Below, piece by piece: positions 6,752 through 13,889 of a DNA stretch of 16,302 nt (the first letter of the stretch is position 1; every line of letters starts with the position of its first letter). Source of the stretch: JBBQVZ01 sp963695975 (lineage in GTDB: Bacteria > Actinomycetota > UBA4738 > HRBIN12); the NCBI GenBank assembly GCA_963695975.1, contig CAVOIB010000014.1, positions 1 to 16,302 of the forward strand, read 5' to 3'. Position numbers and translations under genes: made by a program. Under the pieces are notes generated by a model. The model saw only the letters and a program-made list of their open reading frames with translations, ran no database searches and had not been told where the DNA came from.

Positions 6752-7303
6752 TCACCCGGCCTCGTCGGGCAACGGGCTGTAGAACGCACCGAGGTTGAGC
6801 CCGTAGATCAGGTGCCAGAGGTAGATGCCGAAGACCGTCTTCCAGCCGAGGTTCCACGAGAAGAATCCGGGGTTGAAGGCCGGGAACAGCTGCGGGACCC
6901 ACCACACGGCGCTGATCGTGGCGAGCACGAAAGCGAACACGAGGGCCTTGACGATGTTCATGCCGATCGTGTTCTTCCACCGGAACAGCGGGAACAGCAA
7001 CAGCGCATATGCGAGCGAGAACGCGAGCCCGGTGAACAGGTGATAGATCGAGCCGGCCCAGAACTGCGACAACGCGCTCTCCTTCGGGATCAACAGGAGC
7101 CCGTTGAACGCCGGCCATCCGAGATCGGGGAAGCCCGCCCCCGAGTGCAGCGCCAGTCCGTGGTACCAGTACCCCGTAACGGTCGCGATGTGCGTCGCCA
7201 CGAATCCCGCCACCAACGCTCCGGCGAGTGGACGTTCAGTGACCGTTCGTCTCCACGACGTCACCTTGGTCGTGGTCCGTACCTCCGTCATGTCTGAAAC
7301 CAT
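6752..7303 (-). CDS. Four-helix membrane protein of unknown function
   Basis: A 183-residue protein with four probable membrane helices at about 25-47, 82-106, 115-137 and 155-175. The N-terminus up to about residue 24 is charged. Helices 2 and 4 begin with similar motifs, HLFTGLAFSLAY (from His88) and HLIYGLNLGAFY (from His164), suggesting an internal duplication with two in-membrane histidines. The pattern is loosely like YagU/DUF6789-type proteins, but I do not assign a family. ATG 7303 has a good G-rich ribosome binding site; ATG 7291 is an alternative. It lies between maleylacetate reductase (94 bases) and the transporter receptor (59 bases), in the same direction, so it may assist uptake or a membrane redox step. 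That role is inference from position. Confidence 0.8.
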   Translation of the reverse strand: MVSDMTEVRTTTKVTSWRRTVTERPLAGALVAGFVATHIATVTGYWYHGLALHSGAGFPDLGWPAFNGLLLIPKESALSQFWAGSIYHLFTGLAFSLAYALLLFPLFRWKNTIGMNIVKALVFAFVLATISAVWWVPQLFPAFNPGFFSWNLGWKTVFGIYLWHLIYGLNLGAFYSPLPDEAG

Positions 7304-7397
7304 CCCGTCCCCCTATCGATCCACGGAGCCCACATCGGTGGACCCTCCCCCCACGACCGATCTCGCCGTATGTCGGATCACGACGCCGACCCCGCCC

Positions 7398-8477
7398 TCA
7401 CCCCCTTCCTCCCGGCTGGGGAACCGGGCGTCGTCCGGCGAACGCGTCGTCGAGCAGCGCGGCGATGCCCTCCGCCTCGACCGGCCGGGGGTTCCACGGC
7501 GGCGACTCGACGGTGAGCCGAACCACCTCCGGGATGTCCTCCCGTCGGAATCCGAGTGACTCCAGGCTCGCGGGCGCCCCGATCGCCCGCGCGAAGTCGA
7601 AGATGCCGCTCGCGGGGTCAGCGACATCGAGCGCGGCGGCCACCCGGGCCATCGCGTCGGGAGCGGCCTGTTGGTTGTAGCGGACGGCGTGCGGCAGCAC
7701 CACCGCGTTGACGTCGCCGTGTGCCAGACCGAACGTCCCGCCGAGCACGTGACAAATCCGATGGTGCACCGCCATGCCCACGACGCCGAGCGCCGCTCCG
7801 GCGAGGTACGCGCCGTAGAGTGCCTCGCTGCGCGCGTCGAGATCCGTGGGCCGCTCGACCGACGCCGGGATCCCGCGAGCGAGCGCGCCGATGCCCTCCT
7901 CGGACATCAGCGACGTGATGGGGTTCGCGTCCTTGGCGTAGAGCGCTTCGATGCAGTGCGCCATCGCGTTCAGCCCGCTCGGGCCCGTCACGAACGCCGG
8001 AAGGGAAGTCGTGAGCGCGGGGTCGTACAGCACCGTGCGTGGAAGCACCCGGATGTCGTTCGCGGTCCGCTTCTGTCCGTCGGACGTGATGCCGTAGATC
8101 GGGGTCATCTCTGACCCCGCATACGTGGTCGGGATCGCGATGAGCGGAAGCCCTGGTTCGAGCGCAACGACCTTGCCGAATCCCGTTGTGGACCCTCCGC
8201 CGAGCGTCACCGCTCCATCGGCTTCGACATCGAGTGCGGCCTTCCGAGCCTTCTCAACCGCCTCGATCGGGACGTGCTGCTGAATATCGGTGAACTCTCC
8301 GGCTACCCGTGATCCGAGTTGGCCGACCAGCTCAATCCCCGCGTCCTTAACGGGTAGGTCGTAGAAGATCAGTGCACGTTTGATGCCGAGTCGGTCGACC
8401 TCATCGCTCAGCTGGTCAACGCTACCGACGCCGAACACGATCCGGCCGGGAAGCGCGTCGTAGGTGAACGCTTTCAT
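7398..8477 (-). CDS. Maleylacetate reductase
   Basis: A 359-residue member of the iron-containing alcohol dehydrogenase superfamily, in the maleylacetate reductase branch, which reduces maleylacetate to 3-oxoadipate with NAD(P)H. Diagnostic segments are the nucleotide site GGGS (93-96), IPTTYAGSEMT (115-125), NAMAHCIEALY (170-180, His174) and HHRICHVLGGTFGLAHGD (238-255, with His239, His243, His253). Length matches characterised reductases (about 350-360). ATG 8477 is chosen because it overlaps the upstream stop as ATGA and gives the family-typical N-terminus MKAFTYDALPGRIVFG. It receives product from both the hydroquinone branch (via the aldehyde dehydrogenase) and the hydroxyquinol branch (gene at 318). 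Its 3-oxoadipate would then enter the beta-ketoadipate route, whose later genes are not in the window. Confidence 0.93.
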   Translation of the reverse strand: MKAFTYDALPGRIVFGVGSVDQLSDEVDRLGIKRALIFYDLPVKDAGIELVGQLGSRVAGEFTDIQQHVPIEAVEKARKAALDVEADGAVTLGGGSTTGFGKVVALEPGLPLIAIPTTYAGSEMTPIYGITSDGQKRTANDIRVLPRTVLYDPALTTSLPAFVTGPSGLNAMAHCIEALYAKDANPITSLMSEEGIGALARGIPASVERPTDLDARSEALYGAYLAGAALGVVGMAVHHRICHVLGGTFGLAHGDVNAVVLPHAVRYNQQAAPDAMARVAAALDVADPASGIFDFARAIGAPASLESLGFRREDIPEVVRLTVESPPWNPRPVEAEGIAALLDDAFAGRRPVPQPGGRG

Positions 8478-8959
8478 CCCAACGGCGTCGCAGCATCTCT
8501 GCCCTCGGCGGAGAGCCACGGATAACGGTCCGTATCCAGCCCGGCGTAGTCAGGGTCGAGGTAGATGAAGCAGCGCTGGATCAGGAAGTCTCGAACTTCG
8601 AAGACGTCGCACCATCGTCCGGCATGTGTGACACCCGCCCGCCAGGCCCCGTCGACGTGCTCGCCCACACTCGTCCCCTCGACGGCGAAGAGATCGGAGC
8701 CGGTCATGATCCAGTTGAAGTCGGCATACGCGTGCTTGATCGAGAGGTACTTGGCGCCAACGTCGCCGAACATCTGGCCGATCTGTTCCTTGCCCTCTGC
8801 GAGTCCCCACTTCGGGAAGTAGACCTGAGCATCGTCAGCGAAGAGGTCCAGGATGCTGCCGCCGTTGGAAGTGGTACCGCCCTTGTCGAACGCCTTCAGA
8901 TACTCGAGCGCGACCGACCTCCGCTGCTCGTCCGTCATCACCTGTGTCGATACGGCCAC
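8474..8959 (-). CDS. NTF2/SnoaL-like protein, unknown role in the hydroquinone pathway
   Basis: A 161-residue single-domain protein with the look of the NTF2/SnoaL fold: N-terminal helices (about 9-35), then LDLFADDAQVYFPKWGLAEGKEQIGQMF, and later strands around VEGTS, RWCDVFEVRDFLIQRCFIYLDPDY. Its C-terminal end is a clear conserved-looking block. NTF2-fold proteins include isomerases, hydrolases, dehydratases and small binding proteins, so no reaction is assigned. GTG 8959 is preferred over ATG 8938 because GGAAGGGG lies upstream at a workable distance. The start is four bases after the aldehyde dehydrogenase stop, and the end overlaps the maleylacetate reductase start (ATGA). This tight placement between two consecutive pathway enzymes suggests a role on 4-hydroxymuconic semialdehyde or maleylacetate, such as isomer interconversion; this is inference. 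Confidence 0.8.
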   Translation of the reverse strand: MAVSTQVMTDEQRRSVALEYLKAFDKGGTTSNGGSILDLFADDAQVYFPKWGLAEGKEQIGQMFGDVGAKYLSIKHAYADFNWIMTGSDLFAVEGTSVGEHVDGAWRAGVTHAGRWCDVFEVRDFLIQRCFIYLDPDYAGLDTDRYPWLSAEGRDAATPLG

Positions 8960-8963
8960 GTCG

Positions 8964-10436
8964 CTACCCCTTCCTTCCCCCGTACCACGGGGGCTGATCG
9001 GCATCTACGTCGAGCCAGATCGATTTCGCCTCCGTGTAGTCGTGCATCGCCTCGAACCCCATCTCCCGCCCGTAGCCGGAATCGCCGATCCCGCCGAACG
9101 GCGACCCAGGGTTGACCCGTTTGTACGTGTTGATCCACACCATCCCGCTGCGGATCTCGGCTGCCACGCGATGAGCGCGTTGGACGTCACGGGTCCAAAG
9201 CCCTCCACCGAGGCCATAGTTCGTGGCGTTCGCGATCTCCAACGCCTGCGTCTCGTCGCGGAACGTCGTGACCGTCACGAACGGGCCGAACACCTCTTCC
9301 TGCCCTACGCGGTCATGGACTCCGGCGAGGACGACGGTCGGCTCCACGTAGCAGCCCTTGGCGAGCTCCGGATCTTCGGGCGCCTTCCCTCCCGTCAGGA
9401 TCTCTCCGCCTTCGTCGATCGCGATCTTCACGTATGCGAGGACGCGATCACGATGCTCAGGCGAGGTGAGTGGCCCCATCTCTGTCTCTGGATCCAGAGG
9501 CGCACCCAGACGGATCGACTTCGCGAGCGTGGTGAAGCGTTCGATGAACTCGTCGGCGATGGAGTCTTGAAGGATCAGGCGGGAGCCCGCGATACACGCC
9601 TGGCCCTGGTTGTGGAAGATCGCGAACGCGGAGCCGTTGATCGCTGCTTCTAGGTTGGCGTCCGCGAAGACGACGTTCGCACCCTTGCCGCCGAGCTCGA
9701 GCTGGACCCGCTTGAGGTTGCCGGCGGACGCTTCGACGATGCTGCGTCCGACCGATGTCGATCCCGTGAAGCTGATCTTGTCCAGCCCGGGATGCCCCGC
9801 CATGTGCGCCCCAGCCACATGACCGAGACCGGGAACGACGTTGACCACGCCCTCGGGGAAGCCCACCTCCGCGGCCAGCTCAGCGATCCGCAGCGAGGTC
9901 AATGGCGTGAGTTCGGCCGGCTTGAAGACCACGGTATTGCCCGCGGCCAGGGCCGGCCCCATCTTCCAACTCGTGAACATGAGCGGGAAGTTCCACGGCA
10001 CGATCTGTCCCACCACACCAACCGGAACCCGTAGTACGTAGTTGAGGAACCCGCGCTCGACCGGGATGACACTGCCCTGGATCTTGTCGGCCATCCCGCC
10101 GAAATACCGGAACGTCGAAGCGGTTCGCGGCACGTCCAACCGTGTGGCGTCGCGGATGGGATGCCCTGTGTCTCGGGATTCGAGAGTGGCGAGCTCAGCA
10201 GCGTTCCTCTCGATGGCGTCTGCCAGCTTGAGGAGGAGACCACCGCGCTCGGCTGCCGGCGAGGCGCTCCATCGAGGTAGCGCGCGACGTGCTGCATCGA
10301 CCGCGCGGTCCACGTCGATCGCCTTCGCCTCGGCGACATCCGCGAGCTTCGACCCGTCGTGCGGATCGAACACCTCGAACGTCCCGCCGTCGAGAGCATC
10401 GACGAAGGCGCCATCCATGAAGAGCCTGTCCTGCAC
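8964..10436 (-). CDS. Aldehyde dehydrogenase, probably 4-hydroxymuconic semialdehyde dehydrogenase
   Basis: A 490-residue NAD(P)-dependent aldehyde dehydrogenase of normal length. Key residues are Asn149 (PWNFPL), the cofactor loop FTGSTSVG (223-230), the general base Glu247 (LELGGK) and the catalytic Cys281 (NQGQACIAGSR). The C-terminal NTYKRVNPGSPFGGIGDSGYGRE is typical. In hydroquinone pathways such an enzyme oxidises 4-hydroxymuconic semialdehyde to maleylacetate; position between the dioxygenase and maleylacetate reductase supports that assignment, while sequence alone shows only the superfamily. The start GTG 10436 is chosen for its AGGAAGG ribosome binding site and the family-like N-terminus. 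An upstream in-frame ATG at 10553 would run into the dioxygenase gene. Confidence 0.9.
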   Translation of the reverse strand: MQDRLFMDGAFVDALDGGTFEVFDPHDGSKLADVAEAKAIDVDRAVDAARRALPRWSASPAAERGGLLLKLADAIERNAAELATLESRDTGHPIRDATRLDVPRTASTFRYFGGMADKIQGSVIPVERGFLNYVLRVPVGVVGQIVPWNFPLMFTSWKMGPALAAGNTVVFKPAELTPLTSLRIAELAAEVGFPEGVVNVVPGLGHVAGAHMAGHPGLDKISFTGSTSVGRSIVEASAGNLKRVQLELGGKGANVVFADANLEAAINGSAFAIFHNQGQACIAGSRLILQDSIADEFIERFTTLAKSIRLGAPLDPETEMGPLTSPEHRDRVLAYVKIAIDEGGEILTGGKAPEDPELAKGCYVEPTVVLAGVHDRVGQEEVFGPFVTVTTFRDETQALEIANATNYGLGGGLWTRDVQRAHRVAAEIRSGMVWINTYKRVNPGSPFGGIGDSGYGREMGFEAMHDYTEAKSIWLDVDADQPPWYGGRKG

Positions 10437-10477
10437 GCCCTGCCTTCCTGAGCGCCGCGCCGAGACGCGGCTCGTCG

Positions 10478-11470
10478 CTAGAAGTCGACCGCGGTCGGCG
10501 GGAGCTTCCCGCTCGACAGCAGCTCGGGGAGCTTGGGATCGGCGTTCTCCCATACCAGCAGCATCGAACGCTTCGGTGCGTATCCCTGGTGGCGGATGTC
10601 CGCGGGCATCGACGCAACGTCGCCCGGCTTCATCACCAGGTTCGCCCGGGCCTTCCCACTGTCACGGTCCTCGACGTTCCACCAGATCTCGTCGGAGAGT
10701 TGCACGAACCACTCCACGCGATCGTTCCCGTGGATGATCGGCAGGATGTATTCCTCGGTGGTCGGGCATGCCAGGCTGTTCTTGCAGGCCGCGACCACCG
10801 ACGGGTTCCATGTGACGTCGGACCTGGAGAGATACGCGAAGAGGTTGAACGACGCGATGTCCCCCTCGAATCCAGGCTCGGCCATTACATCTGGCTCATC
10901 CTGCGTTACGTCGAGGAAATGGCGGTTGATCGGGAATCCGGACTCGTCGCTTCGGATCTGCTCGTCACCCGGTACGCCAACCATGCGGTTCGCGGCGACA
11001 CGATGACGCGTGATCGCGCGCTTGTTGTCCCCATGCTTGGAGCCGAAGGCTGACCCCGTCTCGGTCGGGCTGGCGAAGGGATCGAATCCCTCGTTCGTCC
11101 AATCGTCGAGCATCTGCTTGAACGTCTCCCGGATCAGCTCGGTCGGGAAGTTCTCCATGTGGTCGAGCTCGGCCTTGCGGTACGAGTCGTTGTAGCGGCC
11201 AGCGAACAGATCCACTGTGCCGTAGTGGTTCACGGTGCCGAGGACACCGTCGAAGTTCACGATCCCGTAAAAGAAGTCCCACGCGACATCGCGCTGGAGC
11301 GCCTTCAGGAACGCATCGGCGGAGATCACGTGTCGGCCGGTGGGCCACGAGATGTAGGCGAAGTACTCATTGCGCGTGAACGTGAACTCGCCGATCCGGA
11401 ACTCCTGATAGCCGAACTCGTTCGGGCCGCTCGCGTTGACCCGAACATCCGATGTGGTGTCGATCGCCAT
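10478..11470 (-). CDS. hapD: Hydroquinone 1,2-dioxygenase, large (catalytic) subunit
   Basis: A 330-residue protein matching the large subunit of the two-component Fe(II) hydroquinone dioxygenases (HapD/PnpD, about 38 kDa), which open hydroquinone to 4-hydroxymuconic semialdehyde. His247, Asn249, Glu253 (IIHGNDRVEWF) and His294 (DIRHQGY) reproduce the spacing of the iron ligands I recall for PnpCD (His256, Asn258, Glu262, His303), including the 41-residue step. The cupin-like C-terminal half thus appears intact. ATG 11470 has a strong GAGGAGG site. The small-subunit gene lies 28 bases upstream, so both subunits are probably made together. Homology to homogentisate-type dioxygenases is possible in fold but the H-x-N-x3-E pattern favours hydroquinone dioxygenase. 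Confidence 0.92.
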   Translation of the reverse strand: MAIDTTSDVRVNASGPNEFGYQEFRIGEFTFTRNEYFAYISWPTGRHVISADAFLKALQRDVAWDFFYGIVNFDGVLGTVNHYGTVDLFAGRYNDSYRKAELDHMENFPTELIRETFKQMLDDWTNEGFDPFASPTETGSAFGSKHGDNKRAITRHRVAANRMVGVPGDEQIRSDESGFPINRHFLDVTQDEPDVMAEPGFEGDIASFNLFAYLSRSDVTWNPSVVAACKNSLACPTTEEYILPIIHGNDRVEWFVQLSDEIWWNVEDRDSGKARANLVMKPGDVASMPADIRHQGYAPKRSMLLVWENADPKLPELLSSGKLPPTAVDF

Positions 11471-11498
11471 CTCGGTCCTCCTCTGCTCTGTTCGCCGG

Positions 11499-12005
11499 CT
11501 AGGCGATCGTCTGACAGATCTCAGCCCAGCGATACAACGTGTCCTCGCCCTCGATGCCCTGGATCAAGATGACGCCAGGGGTATCGGCGCGCATCTGGTA
11601 CGCGGCACCTGCCGGCAGCAACGTCATGTGCCCTCGGCGTGCTCGCACCGTGCCCATGTGTGCGCCTGAAGGCTCGGCCCCGAGACTCACCGACCCTTGT
11701 TTGTCCTCGGCAGGAATGATCGACGCATCCTCGGGCTCGATGAAGCGGAACTCCACCTCGCCATCCATCACGATCGCGAACTCGTCGTGAGCGCAGATCC
11801 GCCAGCCGGAGGTCCCCTCAGCCCTCACGGCGGCGAGGATGTACTCGAGGTTCTTGGCGACCGCGATCTGCTCCCACGGTTTCGCGTTGCTGGCCACCTC
11901 AAACATGTTCGAATAGGTGTAGCTTTTCGGGTCGTCATCGATGATCTCGAGAGACCCTTTCTGGAAGTCGTCCAAACCCGCGAACTTCGTGACGTACTCA
12001 GCCAC
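11499..12005 (-). CDS. hapC: Hydroquinone 1,2-dioxygenase, small subunit
   Basis: A 168-residue cupin protein (about 18 kDa), the size of HapC/PnpC. Typical segments are YTYSNMFEVAS (29-39), VAKNLEYILAAVRAEG (49-64), AHDEFAIVMDGEVEFRF (72-88), RRGHMTLLPAGAAYQMRAD (123-141) and the C-terminal RWAEIC. It is required with the large subunit for activity; the iron ligands lie in the large subunit. GTG 12005 is chosen because GGAGG lies seven bases upstream and the resulting start resembles the family; an open extension up to 12128 would cross the regulator promoter. It is the first gene of the long minus-strand operon and is divergent from the IclR regulator, with a 116-base shared region. Confidence 0.92.
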   Translation of the reverse strand: MAEYVTKFAGLDDFQKGSLEIIDDDPKSYTYSNMFEVASNAKPWEQIAVAKNLEYILAAVRAEGTSGWRICAHDEFAIVMDGEVEFRFIEPEDASIIPAEDKQGSVSLGAEPSGAHMGTVRARRGHMTLLPAGAAYQMRADTPGVILIQGIEGEDTLYRWAEICQTIA

Positions 12006-12060
12006 TCCATCGCCTCCTGCGCCAACCGCCGAACCCCGACCGCCGCGTCGCGCGATGCCC

Positions 12061-12090
12061 TTGCGTTCGACATCCGAACTCTTGTACGGT
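12061..12090 (+). promoter_or_regulatory. Candidate promoter of the IclR regulator gene
   Basis: TTGCGT (12061-12066) and TACGGT (12085-12090, TAnnnT type) are separated by 18 bases. A start near 12097 would give a leader of about 25 bases before ATG 12122. The operator-like repeat at 12065-12079 overlaps the -35 box and spacer, so binding there should affect this promoter. The opposite-strand promoter for the hydroquinone operon must lie in the same 12006-12121 interval; I could not pick one convincing pair for it. Confidence 0.4.
12065..12079. promoter_or_regulatory. IclR-family operator, GTTCG-N5-CGAAC
   Basis: GTTCGACATCCGAAC has perfect 5-base inverted arms around a 5-base core and matches much of the PcaU/PcaR-type site as I recall it (GTTCGATAATCGCAC). 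It lies midway between the divergent hydroquinone operon and the regulator gene, so it could serve both autoregulation and control of the operon. A related site is in the leader of the dioxygenase gene (280-292). Confidence 0.6.
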
Positions 12091-12121
12091 CGTGCCGGAT
12101 TCTGTCCCGGAGGGCATAGCG

Positions 12122-12901
12122 ATGTCAACTGAGGTCCGCGAACGCGACAGCGAGTTCGTGCAATCGCTCGAGCGTGGGCTCGCCGTGATCCGAGCGTTCA
12201 AACGGGAGCGGCCGCAGATGACGCTCTCGGAGGTCGCCGAACTCACTGGCCTGACCCGCGCCGCGGCCCGGCGATTCTTGATCACGCTCCGCGAACTGGG
12301 TTACGTGGAAAGCGACGGCCGCTTGTTCTCGCTCGGGCCGCTGGTACTCGAGCTTGGCTACTCGTACCTCTCGTCCCTCCCGGTATGGGAGGTCGCTCGT
12401 CCACACATGGAGCGGTTGGCAGATACTGTTCGTGAGACCACTTCGGCTTCGGTCCTTGACGGCGCGGACATCGTGTTCGTGGCCCGCGTCGGGAGCGATC
12501 GCATCATGAGCATGAACCTGGGGATCGGGTCACGGCTCCCCGCCTGGGCAACGGCGATGGGTCGCGTGCTGCTAGCGAACCTGCCGGACGAGCGCCTGGA
12601 CGACTACTTCAAGATCGCTCGGCTCGAACCCCTCAGCGAGCGGACGGTGACGGACGAAACCGAACTGCGCCGGATCATCGCCCAGACCCGCGCCGACGGA
12701 TGGACGCTGGTCGATCAGGAGGTCGAAGAGGGCGTGCGGTCGATCGCCGTTCCGATTCGGTCCCCGCGCGGACGCACCGAGGCGGCGCTCACCGTCTGCT
12801 CCCACGCATTCCGGGTGAGCACCAAGCGCATCATGGAGGAGTTCCTGCCGTTGGTTCGGGAAACGTCTGAGCGGATCACGACGGACCTGGCCCTTAACTA
12901 G
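12122..12901 (+). CDS. IclR-family transcriptional regulator (PcaR/PobR-like)
   Basis: A 259-residue IclR regulator. The N-terminal winged helix-turn-helix spans about 12-75, with VQSLERGLAVIRAF opening and recognition-helix region LTGLTRAAARRFLITLRELG (41-60). The C-terminal effector domain covers about 80-255 with the common GSRLPAWATAMGRVLLA and VDQEVEEGVRSIAVPI blocks. Close relatives (PcaR, PcaU, PobR, CatR of Rhodococcus) sense aromatic acids or ring-cleavage products. ATG 12122 is chosen for GGAGGG seven bases upstream; a GTG at 12092 in frame has no such site. Divergent placement next to the hydroquinone dioxygenase genes makes it the likely pathway regulator. Its stop overlaps that of the LLM oxidoreductase gene as CTAG. 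Confidence 0.92.
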   Translation: MSTEVRERDSEFVQSLERGLAVIRAFKRERPQMTLSEVAELTGLTRAAARRFLITLRELGYVESDGRLFSLGPLVLELGYSYLSSLPVWEVARPHMERLADTVRETTSASVLDGADIVFVARVGSDRIMSMNLGIGSRLPAWATAMGRVLLANLPDERLDDYFKIARLEPLSERTVTDETELRRIIAQTRADGWTLVDQEVEEGVRSIAVPIRSPRGRTEAALTVCSHAFRVSTKRIMEEFLPLVRETSERITTDLALN

Positions 12902-13842
12902 GCGCGGCCGCCCCAGCCATCGGGTGGATCAGGAGACTTGGATCGCGGCGAGCCAGGCGTCAAGACGTCGACCGTTCCGATGGCAATCGAGGTCAGCTGC
13001 GCCAAGACATCCGGCATATCCGGTGCGTTCGGCACGACGCATCGCAGGTCCGTTACGCCGACGTGAGCAAGCTCAATCACGCGTTCTTGGCACTGCTCAA
13101 GCGTCCCGAACACGCCGACTTGCCGAGGATCGCCGACGCGCCTCAATCGATCATCCGTATCCGCCCGCGCGCTGGCCTCGGCGGTAGTACGCCCGATCGA
13201 CACCGGGACGACGATAGCGATACCGATCGAGTCGACATCGCGACCGTTCCGGCCGCAGGCATCATGGACTTGATCAACGAGGTGGGCCGCGCCCCCGGGA
13301 TCAGATGGCGGAAGCACCACGTCGTCGGCGACGCGGGCCGCTACGTCGAACGCGACGGGGGTGTCACCTGCGATCGCGACCCTTGGCCCGCTCACCAAGC
13401 CACGCACGATCGCGGCATATCCTTCCGCGCGTTTCCAGGAGGCGACCTCATCGGGATAGTCCAGACCGAGTCCGAGGTGCTCCGCCTCGTGAGAGCCGGC
13501 CGTGAGCGAGAGCTCGAGACGACCGCCGAGTGCCTCGTCGAGCGTCCGGGCCATCGCCGCGAGCACGGCCGGCGGTCGGAACGCCGGGTCCAAGATCGCG
13601 CCCATCTGTGCATGGTGCACGTCCCGCGACACCACAGACAGGACCGTCCACGCTTCCTTGGGCAACGCGTCGGCGGCTCCGGATTCGGACGCGAGTCGAT
13701 CCTGAAGCCAGAGAGCGTCGATGCCCGACGCGTCACACATCCGCGCAGTCTCGGAAAGGCGCACCCACCCATCACGTGTGTCCAGGATGAGGCCGAGCCG
13801 CACGAGGCGGCCAGGAGGTGGGACTGTCGGTCGGAAGTCCAT
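12898..13842 (-). CDS. LLM-class flavin-dependent oxidoreductase (luciferase-like)
   Basis: A 314-residue protein of the bacterial luciferase-like superfamily (FMN- or F420-dependent TIM barrels). Recognisable parts are LGLILDTRDGWVRLSETAR near the start, ARMCDASGIDALWLQDRL (33-50), the hallmark GGRLELSLTAGSHEAEHLGLG (106-126), ARVADDVVLP (169-178) and VFGTLEQCQERVIELAHVGV (244-263). It is slightly short for the group. ATG 13842 is used; its ribosome binding site (GAGG, nine bases) is modest, and the open frame continues to 14211 but would then run across the VWA gene. Cofactor and substrate are not evident. An F420-reductase or a monooxygenase acting on an aromatic precursor of hydroquinone are both possible from context. 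Confidence 0.82.
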   Translation of the reverse strand: MDFRPTVPPPGRLVRLGLILDTRDGWVRLSETARMCDASGIDALWLQDRLASESGAADALPKEAWTVLSVVSRDVHHAQMGAILDPAFRPPAVLAAMARTLDEALGGRLELSLTAGSHEAEHLGLGLDYPDEVASWKRAEGYAAIVRGLVSGPRVAIAGDTPVAFDVAARVADDVVLPPSDPGGAAHLVDQVHDACGRNGRDVDSIGIAIVVPVSIGRTTAEASARADTDDRLRRVGDPRQVGVFGTLEQCQERVIELAHVGVTDLRCVVPNAPDMPDVLAQLTSIAIGTVDVLTPGSPRSKSPDPPDGWGGRA

Positions 13843-13855
13843 CTGCGATAGCCTC

Positions 13856-13870
13856 GTTCGGATCGCAAAC
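13856..13870. promoter_or_regulatory. Degenerate IclR-type site between the LLM and VWA genes
   Basis: GTTCG-N5-CAAAC differs by one base from the perfect GTTCG-N5-CGAAC arms of the operator at 12065. It lies in the 81-base divergent region, 13 bases upstream of the LLM start. One mismatch in a short motif makes chance plausible. Confidence 0.25.
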
Positions 13871-13889
13871 GTCTGTTCGGTGACCGGGG

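Noticed and set aside
5046..6782. Very long plus-strand open frame (578 codons) opposite the receptor and LivG-like genes
   Set aside because: It is Arg/Asp-rich without domain signatures and lies antisense to two clear genes; long shadow frames are expected at this GC content.
7319..7341. Short inverted repeat TCCAC/GTGGA in the gap between maleylacetate reductase and the membrane protein genes
   Set aside because: Only five base pairs with a 13-base loop; not distinguishable from chance and too weak to call a terminator.
10478..11470. Homogentisate 1,2-dioxygenase as identity of the large subunit
   Set aside because: The H-x-N-x3-E...H spacing and the adjacent 18-kDa cupin subunit fit the two-subunit hydroquinone enzyme instead.
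12006..12128. N-terminal extension of the hydroquinone dioxygenase small subunit
   Set aside because: It would cover the operator and the regulator promoter; GTG 12005 has a better ribosome binding site and family-like length.
13063..13851. Plus-strand open frame of 262 codons opposite the LLM gene
   Set aside because: Low-complexity Arg/His/Asp composition and full antisense overlap with a recognisable flavoenzyme.
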